This document shows positions 1 to 8,864 of a stretch of DNA of 11,444 nucleotides, in pieces. Under the pieces are notes generated by a model. It saw only the letters and a program-made list of their open reading frames with translations, had not been told where the DNA came from and made no database searches. Location of the stretch: the NCBI GenBank assembly GCA_004151065.3, contig NWUY0300015139.1, forward strand, positions 15,579 through 27,022, in the 5' to 3' direction. The translations under genes were made by a program, and so were the position numbers. How positions within the stretch are numbered: the first letter of the stretch is position 1; the number at the start of each line of letters is the position of its first letter. The DNA comes from Larix sibirica. Taxonomy: Eukaryota; Streptophyta; Pinopsida; Pinales; Pinaceae.

Positions 1-305
1 ATTTATTTATTTTAAATTTTAACATATCTAAAATTGTTCAATTTTTTAACATTTTTTATATTTTGTTCATTTTGAATTGTTTTTTACATTTTTCTTTTCA
101 TTATTATTATTTTTAAAATTTCTGTTTATAAATTTTATATTGTTGTAAATTGTTTTTGAACATTTTTTGAATTCTTTTTTATTGAATTTTTCTATAAATT
201 TTGATTTTTTTAACGTGTTCTTTTTTTTTAAATTTTTTTGTTATTTCTAAATGTCTATTTTTTTTAAAATTTGTTTTCTTTTGAGTTGTTTTAATTTAAA
301 AAAAA
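1..305. repeat. T-rich low-complexity DNA
   Basis: This stretch is overwhelmingly A and T on the plus strand, with recurring variants of ATTTTTTGAA, TTTTTAAA and TGTTCATTTT. It ends in a short A run just before 310. The motif recurs irregularly, so it is a degenerate AT-rich repeat rather than a clean tandem array. A short open frame on the minus strand here is a by-product of the composition. It may be the decayed end of an older mobile element, but nothing in the sequence identifies one. Confidence 0.7.
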
Positions 306-344
306 AATATTTCCCAATTAAATGTACTTGATAAAGGAAAGGGG

Positions 345-592
345 TGCTACTGGTGGCATCTCTTTTCAAGTCGTAGGTTGATTGTGGCCTTTTCGTCACA
401 ACACTCATTTCAACGACATCAACTGTTAAGACAGTGACGTCAATCAAGTTGTAATTTTCAATCCTCGATTTGGGATTGGTTGCTACCGGTTCAACTTGAG
501 GATTGATTTAGGGTTTTAATTGCAAGGGCACTTGACTAGGTTTCAATAAAGTTGTGAATTTAGCCCGGATAAAAAGGGTGCTATTGGTAGCA
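345..592. repeat. Three dispersed TGCTA(C/T)(C/T)GGT motifs
   Basis: A ten-base motif occurs at 345-354 (TGCTACTGGT), 481-490 (TGCTACCGGT) and 579-588 (TGCTATTGGT). The first and third copies share a longer match, GGGTGCTA(C/T)TGGT(G/A)GCA, at 342-358 and 576-592. The third copy forms a perfect small inverted repeat, TGCTA-TTGG-TAGCA, at 579-592. This may be a direct duplication of a short segment or the remains of a small hairpin element. No function can be assigned. Confidence 0.45.
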
Positions 593-1329
593 ACATTTTT
601 CAAAATGGAGGTAAAAACAACTACTAAAATTGACCCCCCAAAAAACGAGAACTTGTGTGAGTTCTCATTTTATAGTATACTGCATTATAATTGATGGTTT
701 AAAAATTGAACACATCTTATTTACTATTCTTATTGTGTCACTATGCACACTTTGCCTAAGTTGATTAACTTATAAATCTGAACATCACTTTTTGCACAAG
801 AAGCACAAGGTTTTTCCAATCCTTAGTCAACCTCTTCCATACTTAGTGCACCCTTGCATGGAACGTAGCACTAACTCCACAAACTTTGGTAGCCTTGATG
901 CAATCATAGTGATTAAAAAAGCTTTCTAAAAGCATCACAAGGAGGGTTTTAGGCAATTTGTAGACTTGTCAACATACTAATGTCTAGTATGCAACATAGA
1001 TCAAGATTTCTTAATGACATGAATAATTTAAAGTCATGTTCAACCAAGGCATTCCTAGTTTTTAAGGCAAGATCAATGCAATGGTACTAGATAAGTGGTT
1101 TTGCACTATGAATTCAACAACATAGAGAAATCAAGATCACCACCATGAAAATATCCCTTGTTGGATAACCTTCTGTCATGACCATAGTCAACAATGCAAA
1201 TAGCATCTTTCCCATAATTACCATGTGGAAAAAATTTGTAAAAGAAATGCATTATAAGTATTGCTTGCAAATATTATAAAGACTAGCATGTGTGATGGCA
1301 CCAATTGTATGATGTTATCAATGTATGTT

Positions 1330-1347
1330 GATGATGATGATGATGAT
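1330..1347. repeat. GAT trinucleotide microsatellite, six units
   Basis: Six consecutive GAT units are present without interruption. It lies in non-coding sequence with no open frame around it, so it is an ordinary simple sequence repeat. Confidence 0.9.
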
Positions 1348-1691
1348 TGTTTTTCATTGAGACCATTTTTGGCCAGTTGGACCTATGAACTTAAATTAAT
1401 TACCTTGATTAATCGTGTTGTTTTTGTGAACAAATAACTTAGAGATGAAAATTTTGACAATGTTTGATTTTTATGGGTGTTATAGATCAAATTGGCACTT
1501 CTCCGTTCATGACTACAGTCAAAAGACAACACTTAAAAGTGTCACTGTATGTTCACAAAAATGACATTTATGGATGGAAGAGCCTATGATTTGATTCTTA
1601 TTAGTGGCCTTAAGCATTAGAAGTGAAACCCCACCTCTTTCCCATTCATTCTGAAGAGTTCCAACCTAAAAAAGAGTAAATTCACACTCTA

Positions 1692-1785
1692 CTAGTTCAT
1701 TAGGAGCGAATTCCCTAATAATTCTCATCCTTCTAGTTCATTGGGCGCGAATCATTCGCACCTTGCTAGTTCATTAGGAGAGAAT
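1692..1785. repeat. Cluster of three CTAGTTCATT(A/G)GG repeats
   Basis: CTAGTTCATTAGGAGCGAAT starts at 1692, a variant CTAGTTCATTGGGCGCGAAT starts at 1733, and CTAGTTCATTAGGAGAGAAT starts at 1766, giving offsets of 41 and 33 bases. The second copy runs into a perfect 6-bp inverted repeat, GCGAAT-C-ATTCGC, at 1747-1759. The cores are much better conserved than the spacers between them. This is a small imperfect tandem array in non-coding DNA; unequal spacing argues against a simple satellite. Confidence 0.65.
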
Positions 1786-3239
1786 GCCTAAAAACTAATA
1801 GTTCACATATTTTCTTTGAATTAAGTGCGACTTCCCTCACAAAATCACAGAGAACAAATAAAAATTTGAAAATGAGGGAAGTTAGGAAGTTACGCAAACT
1901 AACTTGCTTGGTTGAAACTCCCCCAACCTCTTGGTAACCATCCTCAACTCCTTCCTTCAATCATAAAAAGGAAGGGAATGGACGAAGTGTTTAATTTCCA
2001 CACATTTTATTGTCAACCAGGAATTTGTAAACTTGTGAAGTATGGGAAAACTATATGCATAGTTAGTCTAGGTCATGTATTCAACCACTAAATAATCATG
2101 AACTACAATTTGTATATCTATTTCAAGAACTAGATTCAAATTGAAATCTTCAGTTGTGACCTCTAATTTAACTCACACATGAAAAAGTAAAGCATAAAAC
2201 TATGCAAATTCAAATGCCTCCTTAGACTGAGTGGTTCTCACACCAATCAAGCATTTTGTGATTGATTTGAGTAGAACTTCAAATAGAATGCCAAAGTATC
2301 ATAACATTTTGCTTCAGACTTAGGAGTTGATGGGGTGGACTAGTTTTATGTAAGTATGAGATTTGTCAGTTTGAATTACAATCCACATAGAAATTAAAAG
2401 TAGGAAATTAACAATCAAAAGAATATGAAGATGATATCATAGGGTTTTTGAAAACACAGGCACATGCACTTGGTAGAAATGATGGTGAACAATATTTTGT
2501 GCCTACAAGACACTTGTTCACAATACTCTTTTCCTATCAAATCTTGCTCACAAGGTTAATGGTATCAACTTGAAACACACATTCTAAGGTATGTACATGG
2601 GCTAATTCAGTACTGTTTTGATTCTTAACACTCATTCACAACTTCAAAACAGATATCAGAACATTATCTATTCTGGAACAAAATGAAATATGACAGTTAA
2701 CACAAGATATATGAAAACCATGCACAGTAATTAAGATAATATATATACAATAGTAGTTTCACAAAACAAAGTACTAAAATGTAAGAAAAACAAACCACAA
2801 ATGATGGTAGTAATGCACCTTCGAAGGGGTCCCTTCCTCCTTAGGAAACAAACTACACACTATAGGATCTTAATGCTTCACAATAGTATACTCATAACAT
2901 ATACTTTTATTAAATGGGAAACAATTTGTTATAGTAGAATAGAAATCTTGTACAATTCTTTGGTTTCTAATTAACCCCTTAATGGTTACCCATTACATTT
3001 TTATAGAGTCTTCCTGAGCCAAAATAGACAATAGCTGAGAAATCGCATCTCAACAGTCTTTACATCAAATTTAGGAAAAACAAATGAGAATACTACACAT
3101 AGAGCTGAAGAAGGTAGATCTTGTGATTCCTCTTATCCATGGTGATCCTGTAAGTGTGAAGATTGCATATTCACCATCTTCGACCTACCTTCCTTTGATT
3201 GGATCCTACACTAATGTCGTGGTCCATTTATCTGATCTG

Positions 3240-4290
3240 AGAGGAGGATGAGTTGGTTTAGGCCATTATAAAGAGAACCCATGTGGCGGTTTTCCATTTT
3301 CCCACCTGCAAATATCTAAAGGAACTCGATTTACAGGCTTTGGTGAAACCTATAAATAAGCATTATTTGACCATTTAATGAGTAAAAATTTCTTATTTGT
3401 CAAAATAAAAGAAAAAATAACATAAAAAACCTTAGATACTTGGGGTGTCTTCTGGAGTATATTATAAGGTCTTTGAAGATCAAAAAGAGGAAAAAGTAGG
3501 ATCTAAAGGAAAAAAGGATAATATGAATATAATAAAGAAGTTAGAACTGTAGTCAAAATAGGTTTAATTTGGACACCCAACACTAAGGAGGGGGAAACCC
3601 AAGATAGTAAAGTCACGCTAGAGGAATCACTCGCTATCAAACCCATATTTCCCTTCCATCAGTAACCCTTGTTGTTGAACCCCTGTACCCTTGCATACTG
3701 AAACTGCTGCACTAAAGTAGCTTCTCCCTTTTATGCGTTCAGTGGATTGGAGTGGAATCGTGGGAGAGCATTAGCAGGAGAGACCAGAATATTCAGTTTC
3801 ATTAAGGTGCCGAAGTAGAGAATAGGTATATCTTGTACTTTGTTTCTATTGTTTCAATAGATATTTGACATATTTTCCTTCCCAAATTTCTGAGTTAATC
3901 TTGTGATTGATAATTGTCATTAAGATTTTTTTTTTAAAATTGAAGTTGATTAGAAATCATATGTTCTTTTCATTATTTAATTCAATAATATTCTTTACTT
4001 TTTGTCAAAAGGAAGGCTGGTTTTATTTGTTTTAAAGGTTGAAGGTTGGGAAATCAAGAGTAGATCTCGAAAGAAGAAGGAGCAACTTGGACCAACCATC
4101 ATAAAAAGGTGCACAAACATTTTTATTCTCATCTCTCATAAATTTAGAATTGCTTATTAGCTGTTTGTACGTGATATTATGCATGAATATGAGTCTTTTA
4201 TGCTTTCCAATTGAGCCTTATAGGCCAGTATCCTTTTATTCAATATGTTGGTGATCTCGCCCTAATCATAGGATTAATTTCCGTACAACA
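3240..4290 (+). repeat. Probable 3' part of the 5' LTR of a Ty3/gypsy-type element
   Basis: A primer-binding site begins at 4295, and the sequence just before it ends in ACAACA at 4285-4290, giving the CA dinucleotide expected at the 3' end of an LTR, then a 4-base spacer (TAAC). Upstream, two TATA-like boxes, TATAAAG at 3267-3273 and TATAAATAA at 3351-3359, could belong to the LTR promoter, and an AATAAA lies at 3404-3409. The 5' limit is my estimate only: the matching 3' LTR is outside the window, so the TG start and target duplication cannot be located. The LTR could be shorter or considerably longer than given. Confidence 0.4.
3351..3359 (+). promoter_or_regulatory. TATA-like box, possible LTR promoter
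   Basis: TATAAATAA lies about 0.94 kb before the proposed LTR end. A second candidate, TATAAAG, lies at 3267-3273. Such strings are common in AT-rich plant DNA, so either may be chance; position within the proposed LTR is the only support. Confidence 0.25.
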
Positions 4291-4294
4291 TAAC

Positions 4295-4312
4295 TGGTGA
4301 CTCCATTGGGGA
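4295..4312 (+). other. Primer-binding site, tRNA-Arg type
   Basis: TGGTGACTCCATTGGGGA matches TGGCGACTCCACTGGGGA, the complement of the 3' end of plant tRNA-Arg with CCA added, at 16 of 18 positions. A tRNA-Arg type site is known from Ogre-like Tat elements of the Ty3/gypsy group. Both differences, at 4298 and 4306, are C to T, one in a former CG and one in a former CHG context, as expected from deamination of methylated cytosines in a silenced copy. The site follows an LTR-like CA end after four bases and precedes a plus-strand gag pseudogene, so position and orientation agree. It sets the element's 5' to 3' direction as plus. Confidence 0.75.
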
Positions 4313-6218
4313 GAAACCAACTTATGTGGGTCCTTAAGGAGTGTTTTCTCTGCTCTTTTCTAGGATTTAGAGTCTCTGATAGGATTAAACATATCCATAA
4401 TACTTTAAAATTTCAGTATTTTTGAATTTTGCTAAGTTTTTCTATTTTTTTTTCTAGTACAGGAACTATTTTCACATTGTAGCACTTATAGTAGTGAGTG
4501 GTAGGGACTGTTCACACCTAAATATTTGCGTAGGTGCGAATGGCATGCAGGAAACATTCTACACATAAGAGAATGCCTTGTGTTTGAGATAATTTCTCAG
4601 TTTTCCCTTCTTTTTTGGAAAGTCCTAGTTTCTTTGGATTGTATGAGTAGTGCAAGCTTATTTATGGCCTTCCTAGAAGATTATGGGTTGTGTTTGTGTG
4701 TGTTTAAGCTAAGTTTGCATTAAAAGTTTGAAAGTGTTTAGTACTTTGTTGTCTTTTCATTTTTTTAAGTGATTGATAAGCCTGGAGTGTGAAATCCCAT
4801 AACATAATATTGTTGTTTGTCCTCTGGATTACTCTAATTTTGAGCAAAATTGGATTCCAAAACCTTATTAACTAGTAGACCTATCATCTTGTTTGAGGCT
4901 AAGAACTTGTTTCTTCTCGAACTTCAATTTGGCTTGTGGTTTAAGAGTCTAGTGTCAGAAGTTGTTTTCATCAGAGTGAAAGGCATATATTTCTCATTTT
5001 TTTTGCATGGATTTGTTTGAGTTGTTGTTCAAAAGTTGCATTCCCATAAAAGACAAAAAAATGGATTTCATAAAATTGTATTTGGTTTGTAAAAAGCAAA
5101 AAAATAGTAGAATGGATTTGTATTTGCATTGAAAGAGTTGATTGTTTGCTTTGAAAAGTGCTTCATATTTCATTTGAAAGAGTGTGAACAAACACATTTG
5201 CATTTGAAAATATTTAGTTGCACTTAACAATGATTCATCTTTCATTTTCAAAGAGTGTAACAAGTGCTTTTGCATTTGAAAATCTTTAGATGCACTTAAT
5301 TTCTTCTTTTTCAAAAAGTATCTGAAACTGTTATTTTGAAAGGTACCAAGCATTATAAAAATAATCTAGGAGATTTTATTTTGATAGAAAATCATCTAAT
5401 AGTCTAGGTTCTAGGACCTTGGATATAGGTGTTGAGAACTAACTCCTCCAAGGCCACATAATATTGAGACTAGGAACAACTAAAGAGTGCTAAATCCATT
5501 AGTAGCATGAATTACTTGTCAAGAAAACGCCTCTCAAACAGGCATCAAACAATGGGTAAAACTAGTCCAAGTGGGAATATTGTCTCTTGGTACTTAGATT
5601 AGTGGGGTTATGTGAGTCTAGGAGTTGATCAGCCGAGGAAATTCCTCATGGTTGCACCACTGCTCATTGGAAACTTTAGGTATAGGACTCATTTCCTACG
5701 TTCCCTGTCGATTTGCAGAAGCTCTTTCCAATGGCTATTCTTCCTGAATACCTTACATAAAGTGGTAACCTTAGTTTCCTTTCCTAGGATCCTCATAGGT
5801 CGCTACAAGGGGAATATCTTGAAACACCTACAAAAATGTAGAATGTCCGTATCCGCTCTTTGGGAGGGTATTTACTGAAGGCAAGTGCTTGCACCCCTGG
5901 TGATTGGTACGTGAAGATTATGGTAACTGTTTCTTGATGTTCGTTGGTTGGAATTGGAACCTAATCATCCCAAGATGATCTTCAAAATGCCTCTAATTGT
6001 GGATCTTCACTGAATAGTATTTATTCCTAAACAACCAAATGCTTTCCATTGGAAGAGTATTTATGCTTGTGTAAATCCTTTAAGGAAATTTTTAGTGTGT
6101 CATTGTTTGTATTATTTCTTAATTATGCAAGCTTCCTCCTTTGTGTCTTCTATGAGCCACTCTGGATGATCAACTTTTGCATAGGCCCACAACGATTTAA
6201 GGACACTCTCCTGGATAG
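4313..6218 (+). other. Long element leader between primer-binding site and gag
   Basis: About 1.9 kb separates the primer-binding site from the first gag-like codons. Long leaders are known in Tat-lineage elements, where some members, such as Ogre, carry an extra ORF upstream of gag. Here I cannot support such an ORF: short plus-strand frames at 4526-4723, 5612-5878 and 6049-6294 lie in different frames, have no recognisable motifs and do not join into a longer product. An imperfect 72-bp tandem repeat sits at 5124-5342. The rest reads as non-coding. Confidence 0.55.
5124..5342. repeat. Imperfect tandem repeat, about 72 bp, three copies
   Basis: Copies begin with TTGCAT(T)TGAAA at 5124, 5198 and 5270. 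The second and third match closely over their first ~29 bases, ending GCACTTA, at 5198-5226 and 5270-5298, exactly 72 bases apart. The first copy is more diverged and 74 bases long but shares the CATTTGAAAGAGTGT-like half with the second. The third decays after about 5320. Because 72 is a multiple of three, the array keeps a minus-strand frame open from 5353 to 4994 with a 24-residue period; I regard that frame as a by-product of the repeat. Tandem arrays are common in Tat-type elements. Confidence 0.7.
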
Positions 6219-6762
6219 AGAGAGTTCCCTGCACCAAGGAGAATACTGGATTATAATAATCCACCTGCTCATGGGGCAGATGAAGAAATTCTAGATCCAG
6301 AAATAGAACATGAATAAGAAGAAAACAATTATAGATCTAGTGAGTTTGAGAGTTTGTCCAAATAAGGACACCTTAGTGACACTGAGGGTCAGTTGAATAA
6401 ATCCCGCAGATTTGATTCTCCTTATCCTGAGCAGAGTTTAGGTCCTATTGTTATAGAGTATCTTTTAGACCTCGAAGGGATGTTAAACCCAACACAAAGT
6501 CCTAATTTTGTTCATAATTGAGAACTTGAGTTACATACCCCTATAGTAAATAATCCACTATTTGAGCAGGCTAGTATGGAAAACACAAGGGGGATACCTG
6601 TTACTAGAGAGGTTACACCCCCAGTTAGTTCAGTTCCCATAGGAGAAGGAAACTTAAATACTTCATTTGTAGGAGCATTTGGATGGTTTCCACTAGCTAT
6701 CATGTTGCTTACTTGAGGGGTTTAATCTATGCCACAAAAGATGTAATTCTTTCTCCTTTGGG
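6219..6762 (+). pseudogene. gag: Decayed N-terminal segment of gag
   Basis: Frame 3 reads as protein-like sequence rich in Glu, Asp, Pro and Asn from about 6219, including HGADEEILDPEIEHE near 6270-6314 and PVTREVTPPVSSVPIGEG near 6600-6650. In-frame stops occur at 6315-6317 (TAA), 6363-6365 (TAA), 6519-6521 (TGA) and 6714-6716 (TGA). After about 6715 the frame degenerates; a short open stretch in frame 2, about 6690-6760, and then frame 1 from 6763 carry on, so one or two small indels lie between 6700 and 6763. No start codon can be fixed: an earlier in-frame TAG at 6216-6218 may be another mutation. I infer it to be the leading part of the gag product because it abuts that frame and has a similar polar, disordered composition; homology of this part is not shown. 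Confidence 0.5.
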
Positions 6763-8112
6763 ATGACGTTTCCAGGTTTCCAACCCGTGAATGCCAGTAT
6801 TCCTCCCATTGCAACAAATACTATTTCCACTGGAAGTGGTCCATCAATTCCATCCTATGCTTTCCCACTCTATAGTGGAAAAATGTCCATGCCCAACCCT
6901 TCCACAGTGACTGGGGTCATTCCTAGCTCCAACCTACTTCAGATTAACATACATTTCTAAGGAATGGGAGGTATGAGTATTGGTTTTCCTTTAGGAAAGA
7001 ATATGCCTCAAGACAATACAATTAATATTGGAATAGGGGGAACTAGTTCCATATTTCCCTGGGGTCATAATATGTACCAAGGAAATGTTACTTCATCCGG
7101 GGAAGCGGGAATAAGCATGGTCAATATTGAAAATGTTAATACTTCCCAAGGCAACCAACCATTCACGGGGTGAATACCTGGAAGCAATATAAATCCATTT
7201 GCACAAACTCAGTTTGGTTAAAATCAAAACTTTGGGCAAAATAATAAACCTCTCAAAAATCCAGGGAATCCCTATATGCCAAGTCAATATTTTGTTAATA
7301 CAAACCAATGGGAAACAAATGCTCCTGGGACTTGGAATTCTATGGCACATACAAAGATACCCTTTTTGACTACTTTGAATCTACTGGATCTGACGAAGCT
7401 AACCAATGACCTAGTGTTAAATGATCCTAGATACCCCACTATCCTTACCAAAATTCCTTTAGACATACCTAATTTTTAAGGGAAGCCTAAAGAAGATACG
7501 AAAAACCATGTGATGACTTTCCATATTTGGTGTTCTTCGAACTCTTTGATCGATGATTCCATTAGGTTGCATTTCTTCCAAATTATCTTAACAGGTGCAG
7601 CAACAAAGTGGTACATTGAGTTACCATGATCTTCCTTTAATAACTTCAATGTAATTGCAGTGACATTCTTAAACCATTTCTAGTTACCGGTCCATTACAA
7701 TACTAGCACATAACTCCTGAGTTCATTCATGAAAGATAAGTCCACATACATCTCCGATCACATTCATGAATGGAGAAAGAGACACAATTTAATAAAAACA
7801 CAAATTCTTGATGAGTTCTTAACTGATTGGTTCATTAAATCATTGCAACCTTTCATTGCGAAGGATGTGGTTCGCTATGCAGTGAAAATAGAAGAGAAAG
7901 CCCTCATTAAGTCCTAAAAACTTGATTTTGTGTATTTTGAGTTGTTGATGCCTGAAAAAATCCTAGCATCGACAGTAGGGATTCTCCCCAATGAAAAGTC
8001 CCAATTTGAATCTCCACTGTTTGAAATAGGGAACATGTCCAATTACGATCCAATTACCGTATAAGATGATCTTATGATTGGTTTATCAGATACGACCCGA
8101 TCCACTGTTTAG
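6763..8112 (+). pseudogene. gag: Retrotransposon gag pseudogene, Ty3/gypsy type
   Basis: Gag forms the virus-like particle that packages element RNA. Four separate open pieces (6763-6960, 6964-7173, 7276-7479, 7729-7917) and the gaps between them all lie in frame 1, so this was one gene. The first part, to about 7275, is Gly/Asn/Ser/Pro-rich with a duplicated ~24-residue unit. From about 7420 the conserved plant gag core follows: NDPRYPTILTKIP, then TGAATKWYIELP at 7591-7626, then ISDHIHEWRKRHNL at about 7750, and FLTDWFIKSLQPFIAKDV at about 7816. This order is typical of the retrotransposon gag domain (PF03732). Stops interrupt the frame at 6958, 7171, 7219, 7477, 7627, 7681, 7711, 7915, 8062 and 8110. 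The stops at 7627 (TGA for an expected Arg) and 7681 (TAG for an expected Gln) fit C-to-T decay. No CCHC zinc knuckle or protease follows. The copy cannot encode a functional Gag. Family assignment is firm; the lineage within Ty3/gypsy is less so. Confidence 0.85.
6967..7113 (+). repeat. Coding repeat of about 24 residues in the gag N-terminal part
   Basis: In frame 1, GG-M-SIGFPLGKNMPQDN (6967-7035) is followed directly by GGTSSIFPWGHNMYQGN (7036-7113). The units share GG..SI.FP.G.NM.Q.N. The nucleotide match is weak, so the duplication is old, or selection kept the amino acid pattern. The following stretch, 7174-7275, is Asn/Gln/Phe/Gly-rich. Such low-complexity stretches suggest a disordered region ahead of the capsid-like core; that is inference. 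Confidence 0.5.
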
Positions 8113-8864
8113 AGTTTTATATGCAATGCATGTTACTAATTCTACATGCACATGCTTCTAACTACGCTTGTTTGACTAGTAGAAATATGCCTCACTTAGT
8201 GATGTGCAGGTTCTTGCCTCTCGTCTTATCACCTATTTACTATCAATCAACCAAGAATATGCCCTAATTAAATTCAATGTTCTACCTAGTTTGACCTATC
8301 CTTGCAAGGAGTGAATTTAAGAAGGAGCAATAACAATAAACTGCATCATACAATTTTAGAAGCTAACTACTGAACATAATGCATTTAAAAACTACAAAAT
8401 AAATCCAATGCATAGATAGCTTGAGCATGAACATTTATTACATCTATTGATCACAGATAACACTGAAAATTGTATTTTGCATTCACATACAATAAGACAA
8501 TTAAAAAAACTATTAAAGTAGTCCAACAGAATAGGAAAGATCTTACTGTATATCCATAAACAAAATGAATAAATTAGTTCTGCACATTTTTCCATATGCT
8601 TCAATACACTATCCCATGTATGCTTCCACCCAAAAAAATGACTTTGTTATTAGCAAAAAATAGTTTCTCACATATGAGTCTCAGTACCATCTTTCACAAG
8701 AAAAAGCCCTTTCCTCATCTAATTTCTCCTATTTATCTTTACACTCCCAACCTTTGGGCAACTTATCATTTCACCTTTTTTAGACTCTTCTCCTTCCAAA
8801 ACTTTTGTCTTATCTTGATTGCAAAATAAGTGAGAAAAATATTAAAATATGATATAATATTACA
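8113..8864. other. AT-rich spacer, no pol domains seen
   Basis: After the last readable gag codons the sequence becomes AT-rich with stops in all frames and no protein-like stretch. Small frames at 8392-8604 (minus) and 8596-8829 (plus) are low-complexity and unsupported. In a complete gypsy element, protease, reverse transcriptase, RNase H and integrase would follow gag and need roughly 3 kb or more; none of their motifs is visible here. Either pol was deleted in this lineage or copy, or an unrelated piece sits here. Confidence 0.55.

Larger units (their letters stand above)
306..3240. other. Unassigned intergenic sequence
   Basis: No reading frame longer than about 65 codons occurs here on either strand. 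I read both strands for transposase, reverse transcriptase and common plant gene motifs and recognised none. The sequence is AT-rich but of normal complexity, apart from the short repeats listed separately. It could be old, unrecognisable transposon sequence, and its right part may include the start of the LTR whose end lies at 4290. The left limit of that LTR is not visible because only one copy is in the window. Confidence 0.6.

Noticed and set aside
647-666. Perfect 7-bp hairpin GAGAACT-TGTGTG-AGTTCTC followed by T-rich bases, like a bacterial terminator
   Set aside because: The context is plant-like intergenic DNA with no gene upstream; such hairpins arise by chance.
720-1380. Possible decayed transposase or host gene on the minus strand
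   Set aside because: Translations gave short protein-like runs but no family motif and no consistent frame.
1692-1785. CRISPR-like arrangement of short repeats and spacers
   Set aside because: Only three imperfect copies with unequal spacing, in eukaryotic-type sequence with no cas genes.
4994-5353. Minus-strand open frame of 119 codons with repeated FQMQ-like units
   Set aside because: The repeats come from the 72-bp DNA tandem array, and no flanking codons extend it.
5612-5878. Plus-strand open frame of 88 codons in the leader
   Set aside because: No recognisable motif, a different frame from the neighbouring segments, and no continuation across its ends; an upstream accessory ORF is possible but not supported.
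7093-7350. Minus-strand open frame opposite gag
   Set aside because: Shadow of the gag frame, which has family motifs on the plus strand.
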